64,000 bases of DNA from an uncultured Alphaproteobacteria bacterium (GTDB lineage: Bacteria > Pseudomonadota > Alphaproteobacteria > Rs-D84), in contig CALXLG010000001.1 in assembly GCA_944389135.1 (NCBI GenBank), forward strand, positions 1-64,000, given 5' to 3'. The notes under the pieces are model-generated. The model saw nothing but the letters and a program-made list of their open reading frames with translations, was not told where the DNA came from and ran no database searches. The translations under genes and the position numbers were made by a program. Positions 40,824 to 47,435 of the stretch are shown piece by piece (position 1 is the first letter of the stretch; each line of letters starts with the position of its first letter).

Positions 40824-41470
40824 TGTTTTCTGCAAGTTGGTTTTTTGATTTGGATAAACGTCTGCGTGATATGGGACTAGATTCCGATGCGCAGACGTTT
40901 GATGAAATAAAACAAAATCTTTCTTGCCCGAAAAAGTTATCGCCTGATGAATTTGCTGGTCAGGCAATATATGTTATCTTGGCAGGTGGCTTTTCACAAA
41001 AAACAGCAAAAAAAATTCATCAAAAAATTATGGAATATCTTTTCTTAAAAGGTTCTGATTTTGACGGTCTTTTTGCAATGTTTCATAATAAAAATAAAAT
41101 AAATGCTGTTTGTAAAATATGGGATAATAGAAAGTCTTTTTGTGATGATTATTACTTAAAAGAATCTACTGAAGAACGAATAAATTTTTTATCAAAATTG
41201 CCGCATATTGGAAAAATAACAGCTCACCATTTGGCAAGAAATCTTGGTGAAGATGTTGTGAAATATGATATATGGATTCAGCGTCTGGGGGCGCTATATG
41301 CAGGAAATCTTGATTTACAGAAAAAAATAGATAATAAAAAATTGACCACGGAAATAAAAAATGCTTGTGATGATATGTTTGCGTGCATAGTTAAAGAAAC
41401 TGGGTTGCCACGTGGTTATATAGATGTTGTTTTATGGAAAGCATGTCAAAATGGGTTGATAAAATTATGA
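40823..41470 (+). CDS. HhH-GPD-type DNA glycosylase, uncharacterised
   Basis: 215 residues. [17 protein letters not shown] (about 130-146) is a helix-hairpin-helix with Lys in the place used by Nth/OGG-type lyases, and KYDIWIQRL about 10 residues later carries an Asp where the VDTH Asp of Nth lies. No 4Fe-4S Cys cluster is present. Probably a base-excision glycosylase with lyase activity, but its substrate cannot be told. It ends overlapping ung (ATGA), so the two are made together. Confidence 0.65.
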   Translation: MFSASWFFDLDKRLRDMGLDSDAQTFDEIKQNLSCPKKLSPDEFAGQAIYVILAGGFSQKTAKKIHQKIMEYLFLKGSDFDGLFAMFHNKNKINAVCKIWDNRKSFCDDYYLKESTEERINFLSKLPHIGKITAHHLARNLGEDVVKYDIWIQRLGALYAGNLDLQKKIDNKKLTTEIKNACDDMFACIVKETGLPRGYIDVVLWKACQNGLIKL

Positions 41471-42129
41471 ATGTAAAAATAGAAGATTCTTGGAAAACGG
41501 CTTTGGCTGATGAATTTAATAAAGAATACTTTATTAAATTAACAGATTTTGTGCGTAATGAATATTTATCTGGCAAGGCAATTTATCCGGCACCTGCAAA
41601 TATTTTTAATGCATTTAATTTATGCCCACTGGACAAAGTAAAGGTTGTTATAATAGGGCAAGACCCCTATCATGAACCGGGGCAAGCACATGGACTTTGT
41701 TTTTCTGTCCTGCCACCGACACCAATTCCACCATCACTTATAAATATATATAAAGAAATAGAAAGTGACCTTGGACATCCAAGTAAAACGCACGGTGATT
41801 TAACTAGTTGGGCAGAGCAGGGGGTGTTATTATTAAATGCGACATTAACCGTGCAGGCACATTTGGCGGCATCTCATGCAGGTAAGGGTTGGGAGCTATT
41901 TACAGATGCAGTTATTCGTGCTGTTGCAAAGCAAGAAAATATTGTTTATATGTTGTGGGGTGCATATGCCCAGAAAAAAGCCGAGTTTGTAAATCCTGAA
42001 AAAAATTTAATATTGAAAAGTGTGCATCCGTCACCACTTTCCGCACATCGTGGTTTTTTCGGAAATCATCATTTTTCACGTGCAAATGATTATTTAATAA
42101 AACACGGAAAAACACCAATTGATTGGTAA
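41467..42129 (+). CDS. ung: Uracil-DNA glycosylase, family 1
   Basis: Removes uracil from DNA. From ATG 41467 it has 220 residues; a TTG-type extension to 41434 is less likely because ATG 41467 overlaps the upstream stop as ATGA. Signature motifs are [17 protein letters not shown] (about 58-74, catalytic Asp in DPYH), LLLNATLTV, and [13 protein letters not shown] near the C terminus with the catalytic His. Normal length. Confidence 0.97.
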   Translation: MNVKIEDSWKTALADEFNKEYFIKLTDFVRNEYLSGKAIYPAPANIFNAFNLCPLDKVKVVIIGQDPYHEPGQAHGLCFSVLPPTPIPPSLINIYKEIESDLGHPSKTHGDLTSWAEQGVLLLNATLTVQAHLAASHAGKGWELFTDAVIRAVAKQENIVYMLWGAYAQKKAEFVNPEKNLILKSVHPSPLSAHRGFFGNHHFSRANDYLIKHGKTPIDW

Positions 42130-42131
42130 TA

Positions 42132-42157
42132 AAAACGCCGGTATTTACCGGTGTTTT
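42132..42157. terminator. Bidirectional terminator after ung
   Basis: AAAAACGCCGGT, ATTT, ACCGGTGTTTTT between convergent genes; third copy of the GCCGG-type hairpin. Confidence 0.8.
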
Positions 42158-42162
42158 TATTA

Positions 42163-42723
42163 TTAAAAGTTATACGAAAAACCAAGCCCATAAAATGCAT
42201 AAGAATTATTTTCAATTGCTGTGTTTGCATTTGAAAAATGTTGTACAAAAGCCTCTAAATTAATCGTATCGGTTAGTTTGTATCCATAAATTAATTTAAA
42301 TTGGAATAACAATTTTGAACCGATTCTTTCGTTTTGTTGTGCTTGCAAACCAACACCAAATCCCGCAGAGAAAAACCAGTTTTCATCATAAACTAATGCA
42401 ATATCTTCTGATAAAAATATCATAGGAATTGTGTATTTATCCCAATCCCAACCGTACTTTTGACCAAAACCAAGTGTTTGACCTATGTTAATAGACTGTC
42501 TGGCTGGTACTTTGAAAAAAGTAGTAGGCTGCGAATATTGCACATGCAATAAATAAAAAGGCACAAATTGACTTGGTGGGGGAACTAAAAAACCACTATT
42601 TACGCCTTGACCAAGATTAAAAGCAACTTGGTTTTTATAGTTGTTCATAAATGGGTTCAGGCTTTCCGCGTTTGCAGATAAAGCAAATAAAATACCTAAA
42701 AGGCCGAATGTTAATTTTTTCAT
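42163..42723 (-). CDS. PagL-like lipid A deacylase / outer-membrane barrel
   Basis: 186 residues with a signal peptide (about 1-19, cut after ANA). The C-terminal segment EAFVQHFSNANTAIENNS carries the H-x-S-N motif of PagL (His about 162, Ser about 164, with an acid near 171), and the protein ends in Phe, typical of outer-membrane barrels. PagL removes the 3-linked acyl chain of lipid A. Activity is inference; the overall similarity outside the motif looks weak. Confidence 0.65.
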   Translation of the reverse strand: MKKLTFGLLGILFALSANAESLNPFMNNYKNQVAFNLGQGVNSGFLVPPPSQFVPFYLLHVQYSQPTTFFKVPARQSINIGQTLGFGQKYGWDWDKYTIPMIFLSEDIALVYDENWFFSAGFGVGLQAQQNERIGSKLLFQFKLIYGYKLTDTINLEAFVQHFSNANTAIENNSYAFYGLGFSYNF

Positions 42724-42820
42724 ATGCGCAATATATAATATAAGAATTTTTTATTCAACTAAAATTTATTAAATTTTATAATTATTTTATATAAGAATAA
42801 TGTCATATAATATTTGGTTC

Positions 42821-42848
42821 TTGATTTTGAAAAAAAGTTTGTTATAAT
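42821..42848 (+). promoter_or_regulatory. Promoter of tRNA-Met
   Basis: TTGATT (42821-42826), 16-base spacer, TATAAT (42843-42848), 11 bases before the tRNA. Confidence 0.75.
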
Positions 42849-42858
42849 TCGGGGCATT

Positions 42859-42935
42859 GGCGGGATAGCTCAGCTGGTTAGAGCAGTGGAATCATAATCC
42901 ACGTGTCGGGGGTTCAAGTCCCTCTCCCGCTACCA
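42859..42935 (+). tRNA. Elongator tRNA-Met (CAT)
   Basis: Anticodon stem GTGGA/TCCAC with loop ATCATAA, anticodon CAT. Acceptor GGCGGGA/TCCCGCT with a G1-U72 pair, and the segment GTGTCGGGGGTTCAAGTCC, both typical of alphaproteobacterial elongator tRNA-Met rather than tRNA-Ile2. CCA is encoded. Confidence 0.92.
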
Positions 42936-42944
42936 AAATCAAAC

Positions 42945-42970
42945 CGGGCGAATGCCCGATTTTATTTTTT
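42945..42970 (+). terminator. Terminator of tRNA-Met
   Basis: CGGGC, GAAT, GCCCG followed by ATTTTATTTTTTATT. It also overlaps the end region of the convergent ArsR gene. Confidence 0.8.
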
Positions 42971-42971
42971 A

Positions 42972-43640
42972 TTAAAACTTGTTTCCGGTTTTTTCAAATC
43001 TTTTATGAATGCACCCAATTGTCGTTTTATGAACACCAGGGGTTATTTCATAATAAACATGTCTTCCTTCTTTATGCGATTTTACAAAATCATCATCATA
43101 AAGTTTCTTTAAGTATTGGGATACTTTTACTTGTTTTATTCCGGTACCATTTACTATTTCACATACACAAGATTCACCATTATAAAGCAGATATTCTAAA
43201 ATTCTCATTTTATCAAAATTTGCAAAGAGTTTTATTCTATTCGCTGCCATTGTTGTATAATCTGTCGGTAGAATTTCTTTGTAACCATCACGTAAAAATT
43301 TTAGCTGGTCTGTCATATGACCAAATAGTTTACGCAAACATACAAAAATGCTGGCAGGGTATTCTTCACAGATTTCATAGTAAATAAATATTCCGCGTCT
43401 GTGTGTTTTTACCAGATTTGTTTCACGCATTTTTTTTAGTGATTGTGAAACAATCATTTGTTCCGCACCAACACCTTTTGCAATTGTTGATACAGAAGAC
43501 GTGCCGTTAACATCAAGGTATTCAAGAATTCTAAGACGTAGTGGGTGGGCAATATATGTAAGGCCACGAACAGCACGTTCCATTACATCTGCTGGTAAAA
43601 GTGTTTTTATTTTTACTTCTGGTAATTGCGAAACAGACAT
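42972..43640 (-). CDS. Tandem ArsR-type winged-helix regulator
   Basis: 222 residues with two ArsR-like winged-helix domains in one chain (about 25-100 and 135-215). Each has LRLRILEYL / KMRILEYL, a recognition helix (QMIVSQSLKKMRE and QVKVSQYLKKLYD) and a wing (RRGIFIYYEI and KEGRHVYYEI). Cys residues (CEE, VCLRK, SCVCEI, IGCIH) could sense metal or thiol state. It is divergent from, and likely represses, the 43780-45226 operon. A two-domain chain could bind DNA as a pseudo-dimer. Confidence 0.85.
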   Translation of the reverse strand: MSVSQLPEVKIKTLLPADVMERAVRGLTYIAHPLRLRILEYLDVNGTSSVSTIAKGVGAEQMIVSQSLKKMRETNLVKTHRRGIFIYYEICEEYPASIFVCLRKLFGHMTDQLKFLRDGYKEILPTDYTTMAANRIKLFANFDKMRILEYLLYNGESCVCEIVNGTGIKQVKVSQYLKKLYDDDFVKSHKEGRHVYYEITPGVHKTTIGCIHKRFEKTGNKF

Positions 43641-43700
43641 GGTTTTCCTTGTATATAGTCAGATGTTATCAATTTTTTTATAACAGCGCAAATATATTGT

Positions 43701-43755
43701 TTGACTTTTTGATATATATTAATTATTATATATATTGATTTTAATATATATTATT
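43701..43755 (+). promoter_or_regulatory. Promoter and AT-palindromic operator of the thiol operon
   Basis: TTGACT (43701-43706), 17-base spacer, TATTAT (43724-43729). Overlapping and following it are repeated ATATATATT/AATATATAT strings (43711-43755) that form inverted repeats, a plausible binding site for the divergent ArsR-type regulator. Confidence 0.5.
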
Positions 43756-43779
43756 TTGTGAATATAAGGAAAAGAGAAA

Positions 43780-44283
43780 ATGTTAAAGAAAATATTATTT
43801 TTACCTTTGTTGCTTGTCCCAAGTTATGCAGTTGCAAACCCGGCGTGTGCGGTCTGTACTGTGGCCATAGGGGCGTCTTTAGAAATTGCAAGAAGAATAG
43901 GCGTACCAGATTCTGTTGTTGGTTTGTGGGCGGGGGCTTTACTTACTTTGTTGGGTTACTGGACAATAAAGTTCTTTGATAAAAAGGGGTGGAATTTCTG
44001 GGGTCGTAATGCCTTATTAATAATATTGTCTGTTGCGATGATTGGCTTTATTTATATGGGGCAGGTACCTTATTCACCAGTTTGGATTTGCGGAATGATT
44101 TATTTAGACCCTGTTTTATTTGGTGCATTATTAGGTATGGTTTTGTTCATTTTGACAGAAAAACTTTATGATTGGATGAAGACAAAAAATGGTGGCAGAG
44201 CGCATTTCCCGTTTGAAAAAGTTGTTCTGCCTGTTGTTGTGTTGGCTTTATTCAGTTGGTGGCTGTGTGTATGTAATTTTTAA
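43780..44283 (+). CDS. Polytopic membrane protein with terminal Cys pairs
   Basis: 167 residues. An N-terminal hydrophobic segment (possible signal, about 1-19) is followed by CAVC (C23, C26) and about four membrane helices; the protein ends WWLCVCNF with another C-x-C pair (about C163, C165). Paired Cys at both ends suggests redox exchange or metal transfer at the membrane. I do not recognise the family. AAGGAAAAGAG precedes the ATG. First gene of the operon facing the ArsR-type regulator. Confidence 0.7.
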   Translation: MLKKILFLPLLLVPSYAVANPACAVCTVAIGASLEIARRIGVPDSVVGLWAGALLTLLGYWTIKFFDKKGWNFWGRNALLIILSVAMIGFIYMGQVPYSPVWICGMIYLDPVLFGALLGMVLFILTEKLYDWMKTKNGGRAHFPFEKVVLPVVVLALFSWWLCVCNF

Positions 44284-44298
44284 TCAAAGGAGCTTGTT

Positions 44299-44850
44299 AT
44301 GGAAAAAATAAAAAGTGTTAAAGAGTTCGTAGAAAAATTAGATTCTGCAAAAAAAGTTAATCCAAAAGATTTATCATCAGACCAAGATTTAACTATTGGT
44401 ATAATGAATTTAATATCAATAGAAGAACACTTAATGTTCTCTGGTGCAAAAACTGGTAAGACAGAATTTTATGATTTAATAAATGAAGTTCGTGAACAAC
44501 GTAAACTTATGATGCAGAAAATAATTCCTTCTTATGAGGGTGAAGTATGGTGTATTTCAAAGCATTTGTTAGCTTCTTCTATGCGCTTATTTGAAGTTGG
44601 TACAAAAGCTTTGGCTGCGGGTAATAAAAAAGATGCATATGACTTATTTGATAGGTCTTATAATTTATATTGTATCTTTTGGGGCCTTAATATGGGGATG
44701 ATAAATGGAACTGATGTAAAGTGGGTAAAAAGTAAGAATTTGCCACAAGAAAAAGGTGAAGAAGTAGAAGAAGAAAAATCTGAACCGGATACAAAAGTTT
44801 CTAAATTAAAAGCGTGGGTAAAAAACGCGGTTAATTGTTGTATAGAATAA
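44299..44850 (+). CDS. Helical cytoplasmic protein of the thiol operon, unknown
   Basis: 183 residues, helical, no signal peptide. Recognisable stretches are ISIEEHLMFSGAKTGK, EGEVWCISKHLLASSMRL and a tetratricopeptide-like run (EVGTKALAAGNKKDAYDLFDR, broken at the end). Cys at about 95, 125 and a terminal CC pair. The tail is acidic. AAAGGAG precedes the ATG. It is co-transcribed with the membrane protein before it and the thioredoxin-like lipoprotein after it; function unknown. Confidence 0.65.
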   Translation: MEKIKSVKEFVEKLDSAKKVNPKDLSSDQDLTIGIMNLISIEEHLMFSGAKTGKTEFYDLINEVREQRKLMMQKIIPSYEGEVWCISKHLLASSMRLFEVGTKALAAGNKKDAYDLFDRSYNLYCIFWGLNMGMINGTDVKWVKSKNLPQEKGEEVEEEKSEPDTKVSKLKAWVKNAVNCCIE

Positions 44851-44860
44851 AGAGGTAAAA

Positions 44861-45226
44861 ATGAGAATAGGATTATACTTGTTCGGTTTTTTGGGATTTA
44901 GCGGTTTGTTATTAACTGGTTGTGGTAATAAAGAAAATTCAGAGTTATCCGCTGATAAAATATACTTTTTTTATCAAGCGACCTGTCCGCATTGTCATCA
45001 CGCGTTAGAATATATAAATCGTACTGCACCGGATATAGAGTTAGAAATGGTTTCTATTGACGGGCAGGGGCGTAATTTATTTATCAAGTGCGTTGAAAAA
45101 TTTAACTTACCACGAAATGAAATAGGGACACCGCTTATATGTATGGGGGATAATTATATAATGGGTTGGTCGCGTTCTTATGAAGGTTTGTTTGATAAGT
45201 ATGTAGAACCATATAAATTAAAATAA
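44861..45226 (+). CDS. Thioredoxin-fold lipoprotein (CPHC)
   Basis: 121 residues. Lipoprotein signal with lipobox LTGC (Cys about 21), then a thioredoxin-type domain: YFFYQATCPHCHHALEY (C42-P-H-C45, the DsbA-like dithiol) and a cis-Pro loop IGTPLICMG (about 85-93). Likely a periplasmic thiol oxidoreductase or carrier anchored to a membrane. GAGG precedes the ATG. The CPHC motif with a membrane partner carrying Cys pairs is suggestive of an electron relay; that is inference. Confidence 0.8.
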   Translation: MRIGLYLFGFLGFSGLLLTGCGNKENSELSADKIYFFYQATCPHCHHALEYINRTAPDIELEMVSIDGQGRNLFIKCVEKFNLPRNEIGTPLICMGDNYIMGWSRSYEGLFDKYVEPYKLK

Positions 45227-45249
45227 GGGCATAGTTTTATCTGTTGGGT

Positions 45250-45276
45250 AATCCCGCATTTAGCGGGATTTTTTAT
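45250..45276 (+). terminator. Terminator of the thiol operon
   Basis: AATCCCGC, ATTTA, GCGGGATT followed by TTTTATT. Confidence 0.85.
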
Positions 45277-45278
45277 TC

Positions 45279-45306
45279 TTGATTTTTGATGCACAGCCCG
45301 TATAAT
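45279..45306 (+). promoter_or_regulatory. Promoter of tRNA-Thr(GGT)
   Basis: TTGATT (45279-45284), 16-base spacer, TATAAT (45301-45306). Same hexamers and spacing as the tRNA-Met promoter. Confidence 0.75.
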
Positions 45307-45319
45307 TGACGAAGCACAA

Positions 45320-45393
45320 GCCCTAATAGTCTAGTGGTAAAACACGTCCTTGGTAAGGACGAGTCGCAAGTCCGATTCTTGCTTAGGGCACCA
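45320..45393 (+). tRNA. tRNA-Thr (GGT), atypical
   Basis: Acceptor GCCCTAA/TTAGGGC, anticodon stem CGTCC/GGACG with loop TTGGTAA (anticodon GGT), CCA encoded. G1-C72, C2-G71 and G34-G35-U36 fit Thr identity. Odd points: the T-loop is TCCGATT, so position 55 is C rather than the near-universal U, and the D-stem GTCT/AAAC has a C-A mismatch with a 7-base D-loop. Confidence 0.85.
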
Positions 45394-45408
45394 GATGTTT
45401 TTTTATAC

Positions 45409-46155
45409 TTAGTATTTCATTATTGTTTGGGCAGAACAATCTATCTTTTCCATTTCATATGACGATGTGCCTATTTTCTTAAAAGAAACCTCATTACAGG
45501 CCATTGAACAAACTATATCCTTACTGTTTTCGTCATATGGGTTACTTGTTGCAAATACTCGTTCAAGAGTGCATGAAAATCTGTTGTCTTCTTTTGTTTT
45601 GATAGGATAGCATACAACACTGGTTTCTTTCGTGTTTGGATAAGCTCTGCCATATCTTTCGTATACGGAAAACTGACTTATTTGGCTTGGTTCACAATAC
45701 TTTTCCATAAAGTTTTTATATATTTCTTCCGCTTTGGCTGTTGTTAATATGCTGGAATCGGTTTCTGCAATAGAATTAATTTTATTTCTTTGCGATTCTA
45801 CAAACGCATTTTGTTCCGCAACTAAGCGCATTATAAAATCACTGGCTCTTTCATAATTCTCAGCTGAAATAGGTGATAGCTCTTCATCGGTTAAAAACGA
45901 TACAAACCAAATTTTTGAAATGGTTTCTGCAGAAATTCTTTGAGTACCGAAAGTTTTATTATTTGTTTTTTCATAAAATAAATCTGTAAATGTCGCAAAT
46001 TGTTCCTCTGTTGCGTTAAATGCCTTTAAGGCGTTGACTATGGCTGTAGGTTGCCAAAATATAGGCTCGTCAAAACTACTAACTGTTAAATCGACAGCAT
46101 AAGAATTCGTAATACAAAATAACCCAAAAAATAAACTTAATAATATTTTTTTCAT
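45409..46155 (-). CDS. Secreted protein, second gene of module copy 2
   Basis: 248 residues from ATG 46155 (start chosen because it overlaps the upstream stop as ATGA and begins a clear signal peptide, MKKILLSLFFGLF; a frame to 46176 adds 7 residues). The mature part is polar with six Cys, mostly in the last 100 residues. No similarity by eye to the large partner in copy 1, although it sits in exactly the same place. Function unknown; it lies 15 bases from the 3' end of tRNA-Thr. Confidence 0.7.
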   Translation of the reverse strand: MKKILLSLFFGLFCITNSYAVDLTVSSFDEPIFWQPTAIVNALKAFNATEEQFATFTDLFYEKTNNKTFGTQRISAETISKIWFVSFLTDEELSPISAENYERASDFIMRLVAEQNAFVESQRNKINSIAETDSSILTTAKAEEIYKNFMEKYCEPSQISQFSVYERYGRAYPNTKETSVVCYPIKTKEDNRFSCTLERVFATSNPYDENSKDIVCSMACNEVSFKKIGTSSYEMEKIDCSAQTIMKY

Positions 46156-47150
46156 TGTTGTAGTGCCTCCTCGCAACGTTGGGCAGTGTCAGATGCTTTG
46201 TTTAATATGCTTATTTGTGTGGCATTAAATACGGTTGATACCAAAGATGCGCCTGTTGCCGCACCTGCCAAAACATTTGCTGCGGTATTTAGATTGGCTT
46301 CTTTTTTCTGGCCTGTATCAGTGTCGTCGTTGCGTACTTTTTTGCTGTTAGCAGATGCGCTGGTTATCGTTCCTGCTAAACCTGTTCCTGCACCCACTAT
46401 GCTTGATATCATTGCACCACTGGCACGATTGTTTATTTTATCTATTTCTATAAATTCCCATTCACTGCATTCACGAACTATCGTTTCCGCTTTTGTTAAA
46501 TTGTCCTGATTTGCACTGCCGTCAATTCTGGCTTGTTGCTTTGCTGTATCTAATACTTGTATCGCTTTTAAGCATTCGTCAATTTGACTTTTTAAGTCGC
46601 CTTTAATTTGATTCTTTCCCGCAATTACAGCACCGGCAATGTTTGTTGCTGTGTCGCCTGCCATTAGACCAGTACGGATGTTGCCAAGTTTTTTTGATTG
46701 TTCTTCTAGTTTATTTTTCTCTTTTTCAATTTCTTGCAACATAGAGGTTTTTATGTCGTTTATAGTTTTATTTTGAACTTCTTGTGCTATGTAATTATAA
46801 ATTTGCTCTTTAAACTCTTCTTCTGATTCTATATTTATGGTGGTTAATTCGTTATTCGTATTTGGTATAGAATTCAAGATTTTAATAGATTCTTCATAGC
46901 TTCTTATTTCTTTATCTTTTTGCGATTTTGTAATACCTGTTGCCAAAGCACCACCAGCAGCAACGGTTCCGACACCCGTTACAGCGGTATTTATGCCTGC
47001 CATAGTTTTCATTTGATTTAATTCGGCAGATATTCCCATACAGCTGTCTTTTGCTAAGTTAATTGCCTGGGTTAGTGGTATGATATCAGCGCCATAAGAA
47101 TAATTTATGCTAATTATCGGAATCAAAAAGATAAAAAAATATTTTTTCAT
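46152..47150 (-). CDS. Glycine-rich secreted protein, first gene of module copy 2
   Basis: 332 residues, paralogue of 28009-28959. Shared features in order: signal peptide, MAGINTAVTGVG, a charged coiled-coil region (longer here, about 90-165), GNIRTGLMAGDTATNIAGAV, NQIKGDLKSQIDEC, NNRASGAMISSIVGAGTG, and LNTAANVLAGAATG with NATQIS. Alternating hydrophobic glycine/alanine stretches and conserved Cys. Coupled to the next gene by ATGA, as in copy 1. It is divergent from aspS. Confidence 0.78.
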   Translation of the reverse strand: MKKYFFIFLIPIISINYSYGADIIPLTQAINLAKDSCMGISAELNQMKTMAGINTAVTGVGTVAAGGALATGITKSQKDKEIRSYEESIKILNSIPNTNNELTTINIESEEEFKEQIYNYIAQEVQNKTINDIKTSMLQEIEKEKNKLEEQSKKLGNIRTGLMAGDTATNIAGAVIAGKNQIKGDLKSQIDECLKAIQVLDTAKQQARIDGSANQDNLTKAETIVRECSEWEFIEIDKINNRASGAMISSIVGAGTGLAGTITSASANSKKVRNDDTDTGQKKEANLNTAANVLAGAATGASLVSTVFNATQISILNKASDTAQRCEEALQQ

Positions 47151-47222
47151 ATTGGGTCCATAATGTTTTACTCAAAGAATTATATCATATTTGTACATGT
47201 TTTTTTACATATTTTACAGTTC

Positions 47223-47250
47223 TTGATTTCCTAATTTTTCGGTGTTATAG
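47223..47250 (+). promoter_or_regulatory. Promoter of the aspS leader
   Basis: TTGATT (47223-47228), 16-base spacer, TTATAG (47245-47250). Predicted start near 47257 gives a leader of about 180 bases. Confidence 0.55.
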
Positions 47251-47256
47251 TTGTTG

Positions 47257-47435
47257 CTGTATTCGTTTTTTGGGCGCGTCCGCAGTGATATGACTGACAA
47301 CCATGGAGTGGACTAAACCCGTGTTAAGTTATAAATCAGGGTGGCACCGCGCAAGTATATTGCGCCCCTGTAATAAATCTTTTCGGGTGCCGAAATCTTC
47401 ATGTTTCGTCCCCGAGTAAATAAAAAGGGACCAAA
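47257..47435 (+). promoter_or_regulatory. T-box riboswitch leader of aspS
   Basis: AGGGTGGCACCGCG at 47338-47351 matches the T-box consensus AGGGUGGNACCGCG at every position. The antiterminator-type fold is complete: AGGG (47338-47341) with CCCT (47366-47369), the 7-base bulge TGGCACC, and GCGCAA (47349-47354) with TTGCGC (47360-47365). The variable bulge base is C, which pairs with G73, the discriminator of bacterial tRNA-Asp. Upstream there is only a short stem (GGG 47272/CCC 47318, GTCC 47278/GGAC 47310), with several GAC triplets. Downstream, GTCCC (47408-47412) can pair with GGGAC (47427-47431) over the ribosome binding site, suggesting translational control. Confidence 0.85.

Noticed and set aside
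45380-47355. Direct repeat of the tRNA-Thr 3' end (GGGCACC) at the aspS side as an att site for module copy 2
   Set aside because: The only similar string, GGGTGGCACC, is the T-box itself, whose sequence is explained by its pairing with tRNA ends; the match is short and interrupted.
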